Positions 21,676 to 33,150 of a stretch of 64,000 bases of DNA are shown here, piece by piece (positions within the stretch are counted from its first letter, which is position 1; the number at the start of each line of letters is the position of its first letter). The DNA is taken from contig NC_051439.1 of the NCBI RefSeq assembly GCF_001649575.2, positions 3,737,904-3,801,903 on the forward strand, read 5' to 3'. Made by a program: the position numbers and the translations under genes. Source of the stretch: Kryptolebias marmoratus (taxonomy: Eukaryota > Chordata > Actinopteri > Cyprinodontiformes > Rivulidae). The notes under the pieces are model-generated. The model made no database searches. It had not been told where the DNA came from and worked only from the letters and a program-made list of their open reading frames with translations.

Positions 21676-22275
21676 AGTCAAGCAAGAGATTGGGTGGGGA
21701 ACGTCTGTGAACAGCAGTTTTCAAGTCTTGCCCCAGATTCTCACCTGACTCTAGGTCTGGACTTTGACTGGACCATTCTAACACATGAATATGCTTTGAT
21801 CTAACCCATTCCATTGTAGATCTAGCTGAATGTTTAGGGTTGTTGTCCTGCTAGAAGGTGAACCTCTGTTCCAGGCTCAAGTATGTACAGCCTCTAACAT
21901 GTTCTCTGTTCTGTATTCATCTCTGTCCATCTTCTGTCCAGTTTCCCTGTCTCTGCTAAAGAAAGCATCCCCACAGCATGATGCCACCTCCACCATGTTT
22001 CACAGTGGGAATGGTGTGCTCAGGGTAATGTTTCAGTTTTGGTCTGATCTGAGCAGAGCTCCTTTTTCCACATGTGTCCCTACATGATTTGTGTCAAACT
22101 GCAAACAGGACTTTCCAACAACTTTCTTCTTGTCACTCTCCCATAAAGGACAGATTTGTGGAGTTTATGTTTAATAGCTGTTCTGTGGACAGATTGTCCC
22201 ACCTGAACTGTGGATTTCCGTAGCTCCTCTAGAGTTACCGTGGGGCTTCTTGTCTGCTTCTCAGATTAATTAAAA
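21676..22275 (-). mobile_element. Tc1-like transposon, right part with transposase fragment
   Basis: Minus 21814-21690 encodes SKHIHVLEWSSQSPDLESGE and QDLKTAVHRRSP, the end of a Tc1 DDE transposase with the SPDL...EN motif. Further right, plus-strand landmarks GGTTGTTGTCCTGCTAGAAG, CCCCACAGCATGATGCCACC and GTGGACAGATTGTCCCACCT follow the same element back to its N-terminal side. Indels make it non-functional. It is the continuation of 20041-20344. Confidence 0.8.
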
Positions 22276-23984
22276 AAACCTTAGTATTGATGAGGTTTTA
22301 GTTCACTGTAGCGAGGAACACAAAGGCCGTTCTTTAAGTTTCAGGAATGCAACTGCATCTGAAGGATACAGGAATCCTCTGAAGGCAATAGACAATTTAA
22401 TTTTAAGGCAATTTAATAACCAGCCAAAGAAGCCCAACTCATTGAACACATTCATCTGTGATTTTCTGTACTCCAAGGTGTAATTTTAAAAACACCGCTA
22501 GGGGTCGCCAGATTCTTTTGTACTCCCTGTAATTAGTTTATTTCTGCTATTTTGGCCACATTTTGACTTGGAATCTATTTAGTTATTTTAAACTTTAGCA
22601 TCTGAGCTTTATATATGAACTAAACTTGGTTTGGCAGCTCCACATCCACTCCCTTTCTGTTTCCTGGACTCCATGGCCACCCATGTCTTTGTTGCATAAT
22701 TTATGAGTGCATGTCAGACTCTTATTTTCCACCCGTTAATAGGTTCATGGATCTAATTTTACAGCTTCATGACCGAGGGTCTCTGATTCATGCTGACCCA
22801 GCAGGTTATCTTCTGCAAATTACTCCGGCTTCCTTCTCTTTTTCCTTAACAGAAATAAAAAAAAAAAAAACAGGCAACACATTTTAAGTGCAGTGGAAGT
22901 CTATGTAAGTGTTTTTATGAATGTTTTCTGCTGGCAGCATGCATTCATTATGATCGAGCCTGGAAATTTTCCTCCGTTTACCACTTTGTGGCTGAATCAT
23001 TCGCTGTCAGGAGCCAGACACTCAGCTGGCGCCTGCCTCTTCTTCACTCAGTTTCATCCTCTGAATCTCATATGTTTGTTTACATTTCAAGCTTCAGGAT
23101 CTCAGATCAGGTTCACCATAACACTGTAGGCTTTACTCATGAATCCGGGCTCACGCAAACATCTCAATGCAGCACCGTGACCGAGGAAGGTTTTTCTGTG
23201 CAAACAACTGTGAGAGAAATGTTTGAATAAGAATAATCATTATTAAAGAAAGAAATCTGAACATGCAGCCCTCTGTCATGTTCAGACAGAAAGAAAACCG
23301 TTTTTATTGCTTAGAAATGAAAACATTCAGACAGAGAAACTTTTCCTGCTCTACATGTAAGATAATTTAGGTGAAGTATTTTTTACACTATTTTGTTTTA
23401 GTTTGAAACAAGACATTATTAACAGTAATGAAAACTAAACAGCTGAATCAAAAAACATCCTCTGCAAGTTTTCCTCCGTTGTCTTGTCGTCAGAGGCCAG
23501 GGCTGGGGATTTTCTCCCACAGGAAGTGTCTTTGTTGCTCAGAGAAGGGTGACAGTCAGACCAACAGACAAACTGTCTCTCTGTTGGGGCCTGTTTGTGT
23601 TGGTTACCATAGCAACTGCTGGACTATGATGGTAGGGGCGTAGTGCTTCAGGAGTGAATGCAGCCGTGCAGACGGCCAACAACTGCAAATGGACCTTAGA
23701 CAGATGAAGACTCAGTTCGGCCTCAGCTGCTCTGAGCATGTGCCATTACCCACAATGCATCTGCAGGGGCAGGGCTGAGGTGTGGCATTAGTAGAATATT
23801 TAAGAGTTTGAAATCAAACATTGTTGCTTCTAAGATAAAAAGTTTGGATGTTTATTTTAGAAGAATTCCTAAACTCAATGTTGAATCACTGACGTTACCC
23901 ATGCAGTCTGTCTGCGGATGAAAACTACAGAACATCTGCAGAGCTTTAGTCTTTATGAGATCAATAATATTTCCATCCATCCAT
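22276..23984. other. Intergenic, nothing recognised
   Basis: No gene, RNA or named repeat. An A-run lies at 22856-22870. Frames at 22893-23230 and 23428-23739 show no known motif. Confidence 0.45.
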
Positions 23985-24140
23985 TTTCTTTACCCGCTTC
24001 TCCATTCCGGGTCACAGGGAGCTGGTGCCTATCCCCAGCAGTCACTGTGCGAGAGGCGGGAGACACCCTGGACAGGTCGCAAGTCCATCGCAGGGCCACA
24101 TATAGACAAACGGGACAAACAACCATTCACACCTAGGGAC
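23985..24140 (-). repeat. Common teleost SINE-like repeat, antisense
   Basis: Plus landmarks: CATCCATTTTCTTTACCCGC, CACAGGGAGCTGGTGCCTAT, ACACCCTGGACAGGTCGCAA and GTCCATCGCAGGGCCACA. The same unit lies in sense at 44165-44310, with fragments at 32878-32940 and 45488-45553. Confidence 0.75.
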
Positions 24141-24445
24141 AATTTTAGAGTCTCAATAATATTTTATTCTTTTTATTTTACTGCCCTGAGTTAGAAATGT
24201 TTAACAAATTTGGAGCTACTGAAGCAAAAAATGAAATGACTAATTATGTTTAAGGAGCATTTTAAAACATTCGAGTTTGTTTTTATTTATTTATAACTAT
24301 GTCAACTTGTCTTAAGCAAAACGAACAAGGAATATGTCACCATAGAGTTTAGTTATGTTGTAAATGTAATGTATTTTTTCTGTTGAGTTCTATTGAATAA
24401 ATTAGAGGTTTACCATGCAGGAAGTCAAATACTTAAAAACTTAAA

Positions 24446-25165
24446 GGCCTAGCATTTGTTGAAGGAATGCATATTGCCCGCCACCAATAATGGCAGTTTT
24501 GAATTAAGATCATCTCATGATCAGAAGGGACAGATTCGTTGCCTCTGTCTAGTTATAGTATATCTTGATGGGATCGACACCTACATTTATTACAAACTTT
24601 TAGGCAAAGCTCTCATGCGATGTGTAGAGCTCAAAGTATGTGTTGGAGATCAGTCTCAGCTACTACCACACCAAATTTTAGTTCAATTTCTGTCAAATTG
24701 CCTGAATTATAGGCATGTTTGGGTTTCCTACGGCCAGTTGGCTGTGGTAGCCTTCTTGAAGTGGGCTGACTCCAAAAATATAATCAGCAGTATGTACAAC
24801 TAATGATTGTTTACCAATGTTTCATTAGATTTAGTCCAGTGGTTCGGGAGATATCCTAACAAAGTTGATTCCAATAGTTAATGGTAAAATTTTAAAAACA
24901 GATCTTGTGTGATCTGTTAATGCTTAGAATATGTGCTGGGAATGACTCTCAGCTACTACCACTCCAAATTGTAGTTCAATATTGGTAAAATTAACTGAGT
25001 TATAGCTATTTTTGTCCGTGCTAATTTTTTTTAGCTGTGGCAGCCTTTTTGAATTAGATTGACTCTAAAAGTGAATCAGTTGCAGAGGTACATCCAATTA
25101 TTATTTTCTGAGAGTTCATTTAAGTCTGTCCACTGGTTAATGATTTATTTTGCAAACACATGAAC
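24446..25165 (+). repeat. Palindrome-headed repeat, two-module copy
   Basis: Head CTAGCATTTGTTGAAGGAAT, then ATATTGCCCGCC, followed by two consecutive related modules. Each carries GACTCTCAGCTACTACCAC-like, TGAGTTATAGCTATTTTTGT-like and ATCAGTTG...GTACATCCAA-like blocks (second module from about 24895). It lies just downstream of the crip1 3' end. Confidence 0.7.
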
Positions 25166-25199
25166 ACACACGAGTAACAACAAAAAAAGAACAACATAA

Positions 25200-25555
25200 T
25201 AAACAACACAAATTGTTTATTTAGATTGGTTTAGAAAAAAAAGATCCCACAGCTAAACATGGGAATCCAAAATTCAAAAACAGTCCAAAATTTATAAAAT
25301 AAAAACAAAATGCACACAAATTGTTTTATCTGAAAGAAAGCTTAATTTTAAAAAAAAAATCTTGTTTCCAGGATGCTTTTAGCACTGTGGGGCCTGAACC
25401 TGCCAACAAAGAAAAAAGAAAAACATGACAAACAGACCAAAGAAAAAAGGCAAATTGTTTTTTTTACAGTCAAGCTTTATGTAAATAAAAGGTAAATGTA
25501 GGACATGAACAAATGTAAGCAAATGACTGACTGCAAATCTTTATCCAGTACCTGT
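25200..25555 (-). other. Probable crip1 3' UTR
   Basis: Sequence between the crip1 stop codon and the first AATAAA on the minus strand, with A/T tracts and no transposon recognised. The end is inferred. Confidence 0.4.
25216..25221 (-). promoter_or_regulatory. Candidate crip1 polyadenylation signal (AATAAA)
   Basis: TTTATT on plus reads AATAAA on minus, about 335 nt after the crip1 stop. I saw no other AATAAA on that strand in between. Confidence 0.5.
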
Positions 25556-28500
25556 CTATTTATAGGAGTGGCTCTCAGTTCCACCACGTCCAAATCCTGA
25601 AAGACAAAAGGAATGTGACAAATGTTTACAGAGGTTGTGACCCTTTGGTAACAACTGAACATTTACAGCCTCAAAAAAACTTCATCTTCAACCAGAGCTT
25701 TTTTGACTGAGGCAGAGAAGGAATGCTAGGCTATAGTTGGGAAAAAATTAGATTTATTGCTGAGTGTGTGACATGGATTCTGCTTACCTTTAGGTCCAAA
25801 CTGTGCAGCGTAGCAGGGGTTGTGACAGTATGGCTTCCCTTCATGCTGTAAGAGAACAATTTATTACAGAAATGTCATTTTAACTTCAGATGTATGGTCT
25901 AGTCACTTTTTAAGTTATGTTCTAATAGTTATTAATAGTTAGTATCTTATCAGACATCAGTCAAAGAACACAGAGGAGGTGGCAGTACTGACTACTGATA
26001 ACTATTTGACAGAACATCACTTTTAAAATGATCAGACCATCCCTTTAATATTCAGCAGGTTTATGTCACACTGTTCAGATGTTTTACCTCAGCGTGGGAG
26101 CCGGCCGACAGAGTCTTCTTGCACTTCTCACACTTCAGACATGGCCTATGCCAGTCCTTCCCCAGTGAAGTCACCTTCTCAGCTGCCCAACACACAGAAA
26201 GGGACATTTATTAGGAGCAGCCTTCTAACCTCTGCCACAAAGACACATACTGTCATCTGGAAAGGAGATGGAAGCCGTGGAGTCACGTTGCAGGGCACGT
26301 GAGCTCATCCAGTTGTGAATTGTAGCCCAATCTCAGCTTTAAAACCACAAAGATCATGGCAGATTAGTTTGAGAACATTGCAGGGTGTGGCGTTTGAAGT
26401 AGGGGGAGACGGACAGAGTGTCCCTGAGGAATTTGTCCTCCTCCTCCTGCCTCATAAACTTCCATAAATACTGCCTTTATCTGTTAGGGCTGATCTGCAC
26501 AAAACGCCCAAAAGGAGGACAGCAAAACAAGGGAAAGAATCTGAAAAGTTTTGTTTTTTTAGTTGTGCATCGGAGCTGACTGATGAATAGGAGGCTCATG
26601 ACATGAAGGACACTGAGGCGAAGGATTTGCAAGTGCTGACAAATTTTTCTTTGGTTCAGGAGGGAGGACATCTAGGGATAAACACAGGAAATGCTCAGAA
26701 GGCTTATTATGAAATCGATGCACAGGCATGATTAACATCTGCAATGTTTGAAAAATATTAAAGCTGGGCAGATGCAGGAAAAAATTAAAGGCTTATATGT
26801 CGGCTGCCTTTCGTGCAGGAGTTTAAGATCATCTCTCGTCACAGTTACAGTATGTTTTGTGAATGACTCTCATCAACTACCACACCAATTTTTAGATCAA
26901 TAGCTGTAAAGTTGACTGAGTTATAGCCATTTTTGTGTTGACTAATACTGATTAGCTGTGGCAGCCATCTTGAATTGGGTTGATTCCAAAAGCTAATCAG
27001 CTGTAGATGGACATCCAGTGATTATTTCCTGACACTTTCATTAAAATATATCTGTTAGTTCATGAGATATTTTGCTAACAGAGCGACAGAATTGACTTCA
27101 GACAGGTATAAACAATGACCCTGACCCTGCACATTCAGTTAGTGCTCACGCTGTGTGTTGCGGATCAGTCTCATCTACCACCGCACCCAGTTTTAGCTCA
27201 GTGTCTGTAAAGCTGACTGTTATAGCCATTTTTGAGACATTTTTTTTAGATATGTTGGTAAGAGACCACACAGACACAAGCAAAAACCAAAAGTTAAATG
27301 GTTAAACAGAACAAATCCAGCTGTAATAATCCATCCTTATCAGCTGACATGAAGCCCGTGTTATGGCATCTGCTAAAGCTTTCTTTGCTGCTTCCACCTG
27401 ACTTGAAATCTGATCTCTGTCAACTTGTTATGGAAACCGTCCAGTAAACAACAACACACACATCATGGAGTGGACATCAACATAAACTCTTCTTGTTGAA
27501 ACTCATGACAGAGCCAGCTTGTGGCTTTCAGAACAATCCTTCCATTGATCCCTGAACCAAACCAAATATTTCTGTGGTCCTGCTGCACAGTTTCCGTCAG
27601 CAGGGAGCGGTTTGTTGGACGTCCACAGTCCAGGCAGGAAGTGGTGGCCTGAATGTTTCCTTCTGAGGGTTTAGCAACATTCAGTTCAGGTGAGCAGCAG
27701 CATAGCAAGACGGGGGAAGTTAATATACGAGGTGGCAAATTCATGCAGACACTTAAAGATGACCAAACTATGTATCCACAAAATTAAAGACATACTTTTC
27801 TCTCAAGGGAATTTCCCCTTCATGGAGGAATTTTGAAGGAATGTATATCACCCGCAACTGCCTTTCATACAGGACTTTTAGATTAAGATCATCTTCTGTT
27901 GAAAAATGATAGGGCTGGAATCGTTTTGGTCAAAACTTAAAAATAACATTATGGACGATCTCATGGTAAATCTCATATTCTGTCAGCACTTGGAGTAAGT
28001 GTTGTAAATGACTGTCAGCTGCTACTACACCAAATGTTAGCTTCATAGCTGTACAATGCAGTCAGTTATAGCCATTGTGTGTAATCCAAAGCTGATTAGC
28101 TATGGCAGCCATCCTAAACTGGATTGACTTTGAAAGTTGTACTCAAATCCATCCAGTGGTTCATGGGATATTTTGCTAACAAACAGAAAGAGCTAATTCC
28201 AATAGTTAATGGCATAGTTTTAAACACAAATTTTGCATGATTGGTTAGTGCTCCAAGCATAAGTAGGGGATCATTCTCAGCTACCACCACACTGAATTTT
28301 AGCTCACTATCTGTAAAATTGTCTGAGTTATAGCCATTTCTGTGTTTACTAACAAGGCTTTGCTGTAGTGGCCATCTTGAATCTAGCTGATTCCAGATGT
28401 TAATCAGATATAGACGTGCGTCCAACAATTACTTTACGAAGGTTTCGGTAAAATCTGTTCAGTGGTTCATGAGATATTTTACCAACATTACAGACAAATG

Positions 28501-29818
28501 AACACACACAGATACAAGCAAAACATTGTCCCTCTGTCTTCGGCTGCTAATTAATGGCACATTTTGGCAGGAGCTAATTAGTCTGTTTGTTTTTCTCTCC
28601 TGTAGTTGGGATAGGATATTTGACCCATGTAAAAGGAGAATGGAAAGAGCGGCTCTCCTGTGACACGGCTCATTCATCTGAGCGCAGGTCCAAACACTTG
28701 GCTTTGTGTTTTGGTCTGACTTCGGCTGCTAATCGCCTCTGTGGAAAATTATCTACTGAGCTGCAGATGATGTGATGAATGGAGAAACATAAAAACAGAG
28801 CTGTGTGTGTGTTTCTCCCTGGATGCAGGAATTAATTTCTGCTTTGATTCCATGCACAGAGGGGTGTAGGGGTGGGAAAAACAGGCTGGATTTCAGCAGA
28901 AGAACCCTGTTTCCTCTGATCTGTCTGCTTGTTATGAAGCTTACGACAGAAGCACAGAGCTTAGGTTACAAAGTAACCTGATAACAAGACAGCTCACAGG
29001 ATGCTGACACCTTTGGAGGCTGCTGAACATTTATCTGCAGAAATATAAAACAGATATGTGTACCCCACTGAAGGATTTTATTTTCTCTTCAAAGCTTTTA
29101 AGAATCGAATGAATTGTTTAGCCTCAGATAAAATGAGCTCAGCCAACATCAGGTCTGCTCACAGGCAAATGCTGCAACCAAAAACCTATTTTTGCTAATG
29201 AAACTTAAGTGTTTTAATCCTGTCAAGCTCATTTTATGAAACACTTGTCAGTTCAAAGCAAATTTGCCTTCTTTTTGATAGCTTTCACTATCAAGCATAT
29301 TTCCTGTGCAACATTTATCTCATCGCTCCCTCAAAACAATACTTCATAAATAAACATTCACATATAAAATATGATATTTTGACACACTTGACTTCAGCTC
29401 GACAAACTACAAGGTTTATGTGCTAATCACAAGGTAATTACCAGTAATATTAATAATTTGTGCCATATAAAAGTCAATATATAACATTCTTCATTTACTT
29501 GAAAACTAATTCACTTTAAATAAGTTCTGTGTGTAGTTCTGAGCAGGTAAGTCGTCTGAGTTGTTCTTTAAACGCTTTTAGGACAAATAAACATTAATAA
29601 ACGTAAACTTTGTCACCTTTCAGTCATGTGTCTGTCAGGCTGTAGCCTACACTCAGTTTCCTGTTTCTTTATCGAGCAAAAAAGCCGCCAAATTTCCGCC
29701 AAACCAGGAAATAATGTTGGCAGCGCAAAGCACTACATACTTGTCCGTGAAAAACAAGCTAAAGGTGGGAAATCTTACCGAAGTAAACCTCCTTCTGGCA
29801 GTTTGGGCACTTCGGCAT
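25556..29818 (-). CDS. crip1: crip1, cysteine-rich protein 1 (LIM), four exons
   Basis: The coding exons on minus are 29818-29779, 26182-26088, 25845-25788 and 25596-25556. Together they give 234 nt, 77 residues plus TAG, the usual length of CRIP1. All three introns are GT-AG (donors GTAAG, GTAAAAC, GTAAGC). The protein starts [13 protein letters not shown] and ends [13 protein letters not shown]. One LIM domain spans residues 4-56: zinc ligands C4, C7, H25, C28 form one finger and C31, C34, C52, C56 the second. The conserved [16 protein letters not shown] block is intact. CRIP1 is a small zinc-binding LIM protein of the CRIP/CRP family, found in intestine and immune cells, acting through protein contacts rather than catalysis. 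CRIP2 has two LIM domains, so this is CRIP1 by size and end. Intron 1 (3.6 kb) is full of repeats. There is no sign of decay. Confidence 0.95.
25990..26050 (+). mobile_element. MITE end fragment in crip1 intron 2
   Basis: ACAGAACATCACTTTTAAAA and CAGACCATCCCTTTAATA match the right terminus of the MITE family at 17254-17908. It lies between crip1 exons 2 and 3. Confidence 0.4.
26788..27290 (+). repeat. Palindrome-headed repeat in crip1 intron 1 (copy a)
   Basis: The head is decayed (GGCTGCCTTTCGTGCAGGAG). Two modules follow, with GAATGACTCTCATCAACTAC near 26860 and GGATCAGTCTCATCTACCAC near 27161. The orientation is opposite to crip1 transcription. Confidence 0.65.
27830..28530 (+). repeat. 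Palindrome-headed repeat in crip1 intron 1 (copy b)
   Basis: Head TTTTGAAGGAATGTATATCA then CCCGCAACTGCC. Module one has GACTGTCAGCTGCTACTACA near 28010; module two has GATCATTCTCAGCTACCACC near 28269. The tail ends TTCGGCTGCTAATTAATGG. Two-module form. Confidence 0.7.
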
Positions 29819-29918
29819 GTTGTCGCAGCTGGCTGTGCAGATGTGGAGAAGAGAAAGTAGATCCTGCGGAGGGATACCGACGCGCTCACCTGTTCGCTGT
29901 GACGGACCACGCCTCACT
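29819..29918 (-). other. Probable crip1 5' UTR
   Basis: About 100 nt between the TATA-inferred start site (near 29912-29920) and the ATG at 29818-29816. No intron need be assumed. Confidence 0.5.
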
Positions 29919-29940
29919 GCAGCAGATGTGCGCTCCTCCT

Positions 29941-29949
29941 GTATTTATA
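29941..29949 (-). promoter_or_regulatory. TATA box of crip1
   Basis: On minus, CAGCTATAAATACAGGAGG gives TATAAATAC at 29949-29941, about 125 nt upstream of the ATG. It is the only good TATA match at a fitting distance, which supports a focused promoter. Confidence 0.6.
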
Positions 29950-30204
29950 GCTGAAACTTTTCCCTTTTTTGTCTCGGTGGGAGAGGCTTCAGATGAACCA
30001 GCTGGAACGTGCAGAAACGCGACTGAGCTGACATGATAGGAAGTGTATCTCTTTGAAACGTTCAGGATACAGATTTTATTTGTTCTCTGTTCAAAAGTAT
30101 GTTTTATCAATATATATAAAATATCAGTAAACAGCATAGAGCATTAAAACTGATATACCTCCCTCCATGAAACTTCAAGAAACTTTGAATTGAGAATTAG
30201 AATG

Positions 30205-30940
30205 AAAGATCTAGCATTCCTTGAAAGAATGCATATTGCCCGCTGACTTTTATAAATCCAGAGTTTTAAGCTAAGATCATCTTATAATGAGAAATGACGC
30301 AGTTACAGATGTTTTGGTCCAACCCTTAATGATGTAATTTTATGTAATATTAAGAAATCTGTTGGTGCATGAAGGATGTGTTAAGGATGATTCTAAGCTA
30401 CTACCTTATAGCTCATTATTGGTAAATTTAACTGGGTTAATAGAATTTTTGTGTTTGCTAAGGTTGATTAGCTGTGACGGCCATCTTTCATGGAGTTGAC
30501 TCCAAAAGTTAATCAGCTGTAGAAATGCATCCGATGATTAGTTTCTAAAAGTTTCATTAAAACTTGCCCAGTGGTTCATGAGTGCTAATTTGCTAACAGC
30601 AAGAAACAGATGACTCTAATAGTTGATGGTAAAGCTTTAAAAACAAATGTTGTGCATTCAGTTAGTGCTAAGGGTATGTGTTAGGAATGACTCTCAGCTG
30701 CTACCACACCAAATTGTAACTTCATGCCTGTGAAACTGACTGTGTTTAAGCGATTTTGGGTTTTTCATAAAGTCACATGCGTAGCTGTGGCAGCTATCTT
30801 GATTCCAGAATTGAATCAGATGCAAATGTGCACCCAAGGATTCATTTCTGAGAATTTCATAAAAATCTATCCAGTGGTTTATGAAATATTTTGCCAATGG
30901 TACAGACAAATACACACACATGAGCGGCAGGCGACAAATA
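30205..30940 (+). repeat. Palindrome-headed repeat, two-module copy upstream of crip1
   Basis: Head CTAGCATTCCTTGAAAGAAT, then GCATATTGCCCGCTG. Module one contains GGATGATTCTAAGCTACTAC near 30386; module two contains GGAATGACTCTCAGCTGCTA near 30683. It ends near a TACACACACATGAGCGGCAG tail. It begins about 255 bp upstream of the crip1 TATA box. Confidence 0.7.
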
Positions 30941-31484
30941 AAGGGGCCACCCTGGTGTTTTGTCATAGTTTACTTAATGTGTGACACCACTAATCTATTC
31001 TCCAGTGAACAGCAGGCTAACGCATGTGCTGAATACTGCAAACCAGAATAAGTCAACACAGTTGGCAATGATTGAGCACAAACATTTGTTCTCCATGAAA
31101 GTTTGTTGTGTGACTGGTCTTAAGAACTGCATTAACTTTTCGTTGAATGGGTCTGATCTTTATCTGTGTCCGACAAACAGAACATGCTGTAGGCAAAAAC
31201 ACACAAACACAGTCTTTTATGTCTTTATTGACCACACCTGGTAAACCTTCACCACACTGGAAAAAAGAATGTGAATACCTGCATTTAACAACTGCAAGCA
31301 AAGAAAGGAAAAAGTCTGTCTGGTAGCTACAAATCTGAAAGGACTTTTTTGCTACAAAATTGATTCAGCTTGGAATCAAGCATTGTTTTTAGCGTGAATT
31401 CCTTTTGAGAGGTCATCTTGGGGTATACTTTGAACCATTTACAATAGTCCACCTCAAAATGAAAAGGGCAACAATGTTTTTGCC
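30941..31484. other. Intergenic, nothing recognised
   Basis: No gene or known repeat between two copies of the palindrome-headed family. Confidence 0.45.
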
Positions 31485-31835
31485 CATGTCTGTGTATGTG
31501 TGCAAGTTTCTGTCAGCTACCAAAATATATCATGAACCACTGAATGGATTTCAGGAAATAATCATTAGGTATACCTTTACAGCTGATTAAACTTTGGAGC
31601 CAACCCAATTCAAGATGGCTGCCACAGTCAACTGACTGTAGAAGACATAGAAATGACTATAACTCAGTCAGTTTTACAGATATTGAGCTAAAACTTGATG
31701 TGGTAGTAGCTGAAAGTAATTTCAACACATCTCTTGAGATTTTGTTCTCACATTGTTTTCAGGGTTTGACCAAAACTGCTCCAAGGCTGTCATTTTTCAA
31801 CATGAGAAGATCTTACCCTAAAAGTCTAGCATACC
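31485..31835 (-). repeat. Palindrome-headed repeat, antisense one-module copy
   Basis: Plus landmarks in reverse order: ATATCATGAACCACTGAATG, CAACCCAATTCAAGATGGCT, GTTTGACCAAAACTGCTCC and GAAGATCTTACC. It ends AAAGTCTAGCA. Confidence 0.7.
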
Positions 31836-31929
31836 AAGTGATCAGTGACATGCATGACCTTTTAGGACAGCCTGCAGCTGATCAACTTGAAGGTTATGCT
31901 TCACATGTACTCCTCAAAAAGAAGCTTTA

Positions 31930-32105
31930 GCTGATGACAATTCACCCTGACTTTGTCCTCGAGTTCATTCAGTAAACAAGTTACCTGATGATTAGCTGTC
32001 TGGGCCTAGATGCAGCAAAGCAATTCCGGATAATGATGCTGTCGCCACTGTGCTTCAAAACTTGGCATTTGGTCCCCTTTTAGAATTATATTTTAGGCAT
32101 AAATG
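31930..32105 (-). mobile_element. Probable Tc1-like relic fragment
   Basis: GGCCTAGATGCAGCAAAGCA and TGATGCTGTCGCCACTGTGC resemble the antisense of a Tc1-type transposase (the usual dispersed form reads CATGATGCT...CCACCATG). Too short to be certain. Confidence 0.35.
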
Positions 32106-32225
32106 TAATTAAATCAGTAAATGTAACAGATAAGTAATTATTTTGATTGTTGGTTTTCAGCAGCAAGGCGCTTTGGATCGCCTTGTTGCTGAAAAGTGCT
32201 AAATAAATAAATCTCACTTCACTTC
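32106..32225 (+). mobile_element. LINE/SINE 3' tail with stem-loop
   Basis: CTTTGGATCGCCTTGTTGCT, AAAGTGCTAAATAAATAAAT and CACTTCACTTCA match the tail at 12620-12715. Arms 32154-32170 and 32179-32195 can pair over 17 bp with one mismatch. Confidence 0.6.
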
Positions 32226-32877
32226 ATTTCAAGTCTTGGATAAATGAAGGTTCCATTAAGCCAGGTGTTTATTGGATTCTTAAATTTCCTTCTAAATGTG
32301 ATTCTTCAATGATATAGTCAGAATTTGTTCATGCTGTTTTGAAGGACTTTATCTGTTCAGAACTGGAGCTCACTGTGAGAAAACATTTATTTCTCTCTGT
32401 TTGTTTTGTGCCTGCTGTGTTTGCTTTATTTAGATTGTTCATTGTTACAACAGAAATCTGTTGGGTTTCAAGCCAGCTTAAATGTTGACTTATATGAACA
32501 TTAGAGCAACATGCATAAACAGGTCACACGTTAAATAAACCCAACAAACTACAGGTTGCACACCTGCTAAATTGTATTTATTTAATTTGTGGTGAAGCAG
32601 TGTTGCAGGTTGGCCCGTGATTGCATAATAATAATGATGATGTCATGTGCTCCTCTGACTTGCTGTCTGTTTTGACTCTGAACCTTTGGGTGTAATCATT
32701 ACAGAACAAACAGAGCATACCCAACTCCAGGGAATCTTTGGACCTGATCAGTATGATTGAAAAGGTGTTGTTACTTAATAGATTGAGTGTATGTGATTGT
32801 GTGAGCACTTAGTTTTTGGTACAATTTAGGACATTTTTTTAGTATTTCCTACCTTATCAGGACCAGTGGTCCTTCAG
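32226..32877. other. Intergenic, nothing recognised
   Basis: AT-rich DNA without supportable features. Confidence 0.45.
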
Positions 32878-33150
32878 TCCATCCATCCATTTTCTTTAAC
32901 TGCTTTTCCTTTCATAGTCGCAGGGCAGCAGGTGCGCATGAAGAACAAATCCTGGTCCTAATATGGTGGAATGCCATTTTTAGGTCAGGTTTAAGGCTAA
33001 AGTGTGATATGACTTTAGGTTAGGGATGTACTGGTAATGATTAGGGTCTTGGATAGGGTACAGAAATGAATAAAAGTCAATACAATGTCCTAACAAGAAT
33101 GCAAATAGGAACATGTTTGTGTTTTTGTGTAGGTTTGTTATTGTTACTTT
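32878..33150 (-). repeat. SINE-like end plus CCTAA-rich fish repeat, antisense
   Basis: CATCCATCCATTTTCTTTAA opens a short SINE-like piece. The TTAGGTCAGG...GGTTAGGGATG...TTAGGGTC part (32980-33060) is the reverse of the CTAACCCTGACC-type repeat at 61005-61200. It is dispersed, not telomeric, as the motif is irregular. Confidence 0.5.

Larger units (their letters stand above)
26183..29778 (-). other. crip1 intron 1
   Basis: GT-AG intron of 3,596 bp holding two repeat clusters (26788-27290 and 27830-28530). No other coding exon was recognised inside. Non-repeat parts at 26190-26780, 27300-27820 and 28540-29770 show nothing identifiable, though enhancers could lie there. Confidence 0.7.

Noticed and set aside
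24456..24803. 115-codon plus frame
   Set aside because: Lies wholly within the palindrome-headed repeat; the frame is not kept in other copies.
29626..30036. Plus-strand 136-codon frame
   Set aside because: Overlaps crip1 exon 1, 5' UTR and TATA box on the opposite strand, and has no recognised protein features.
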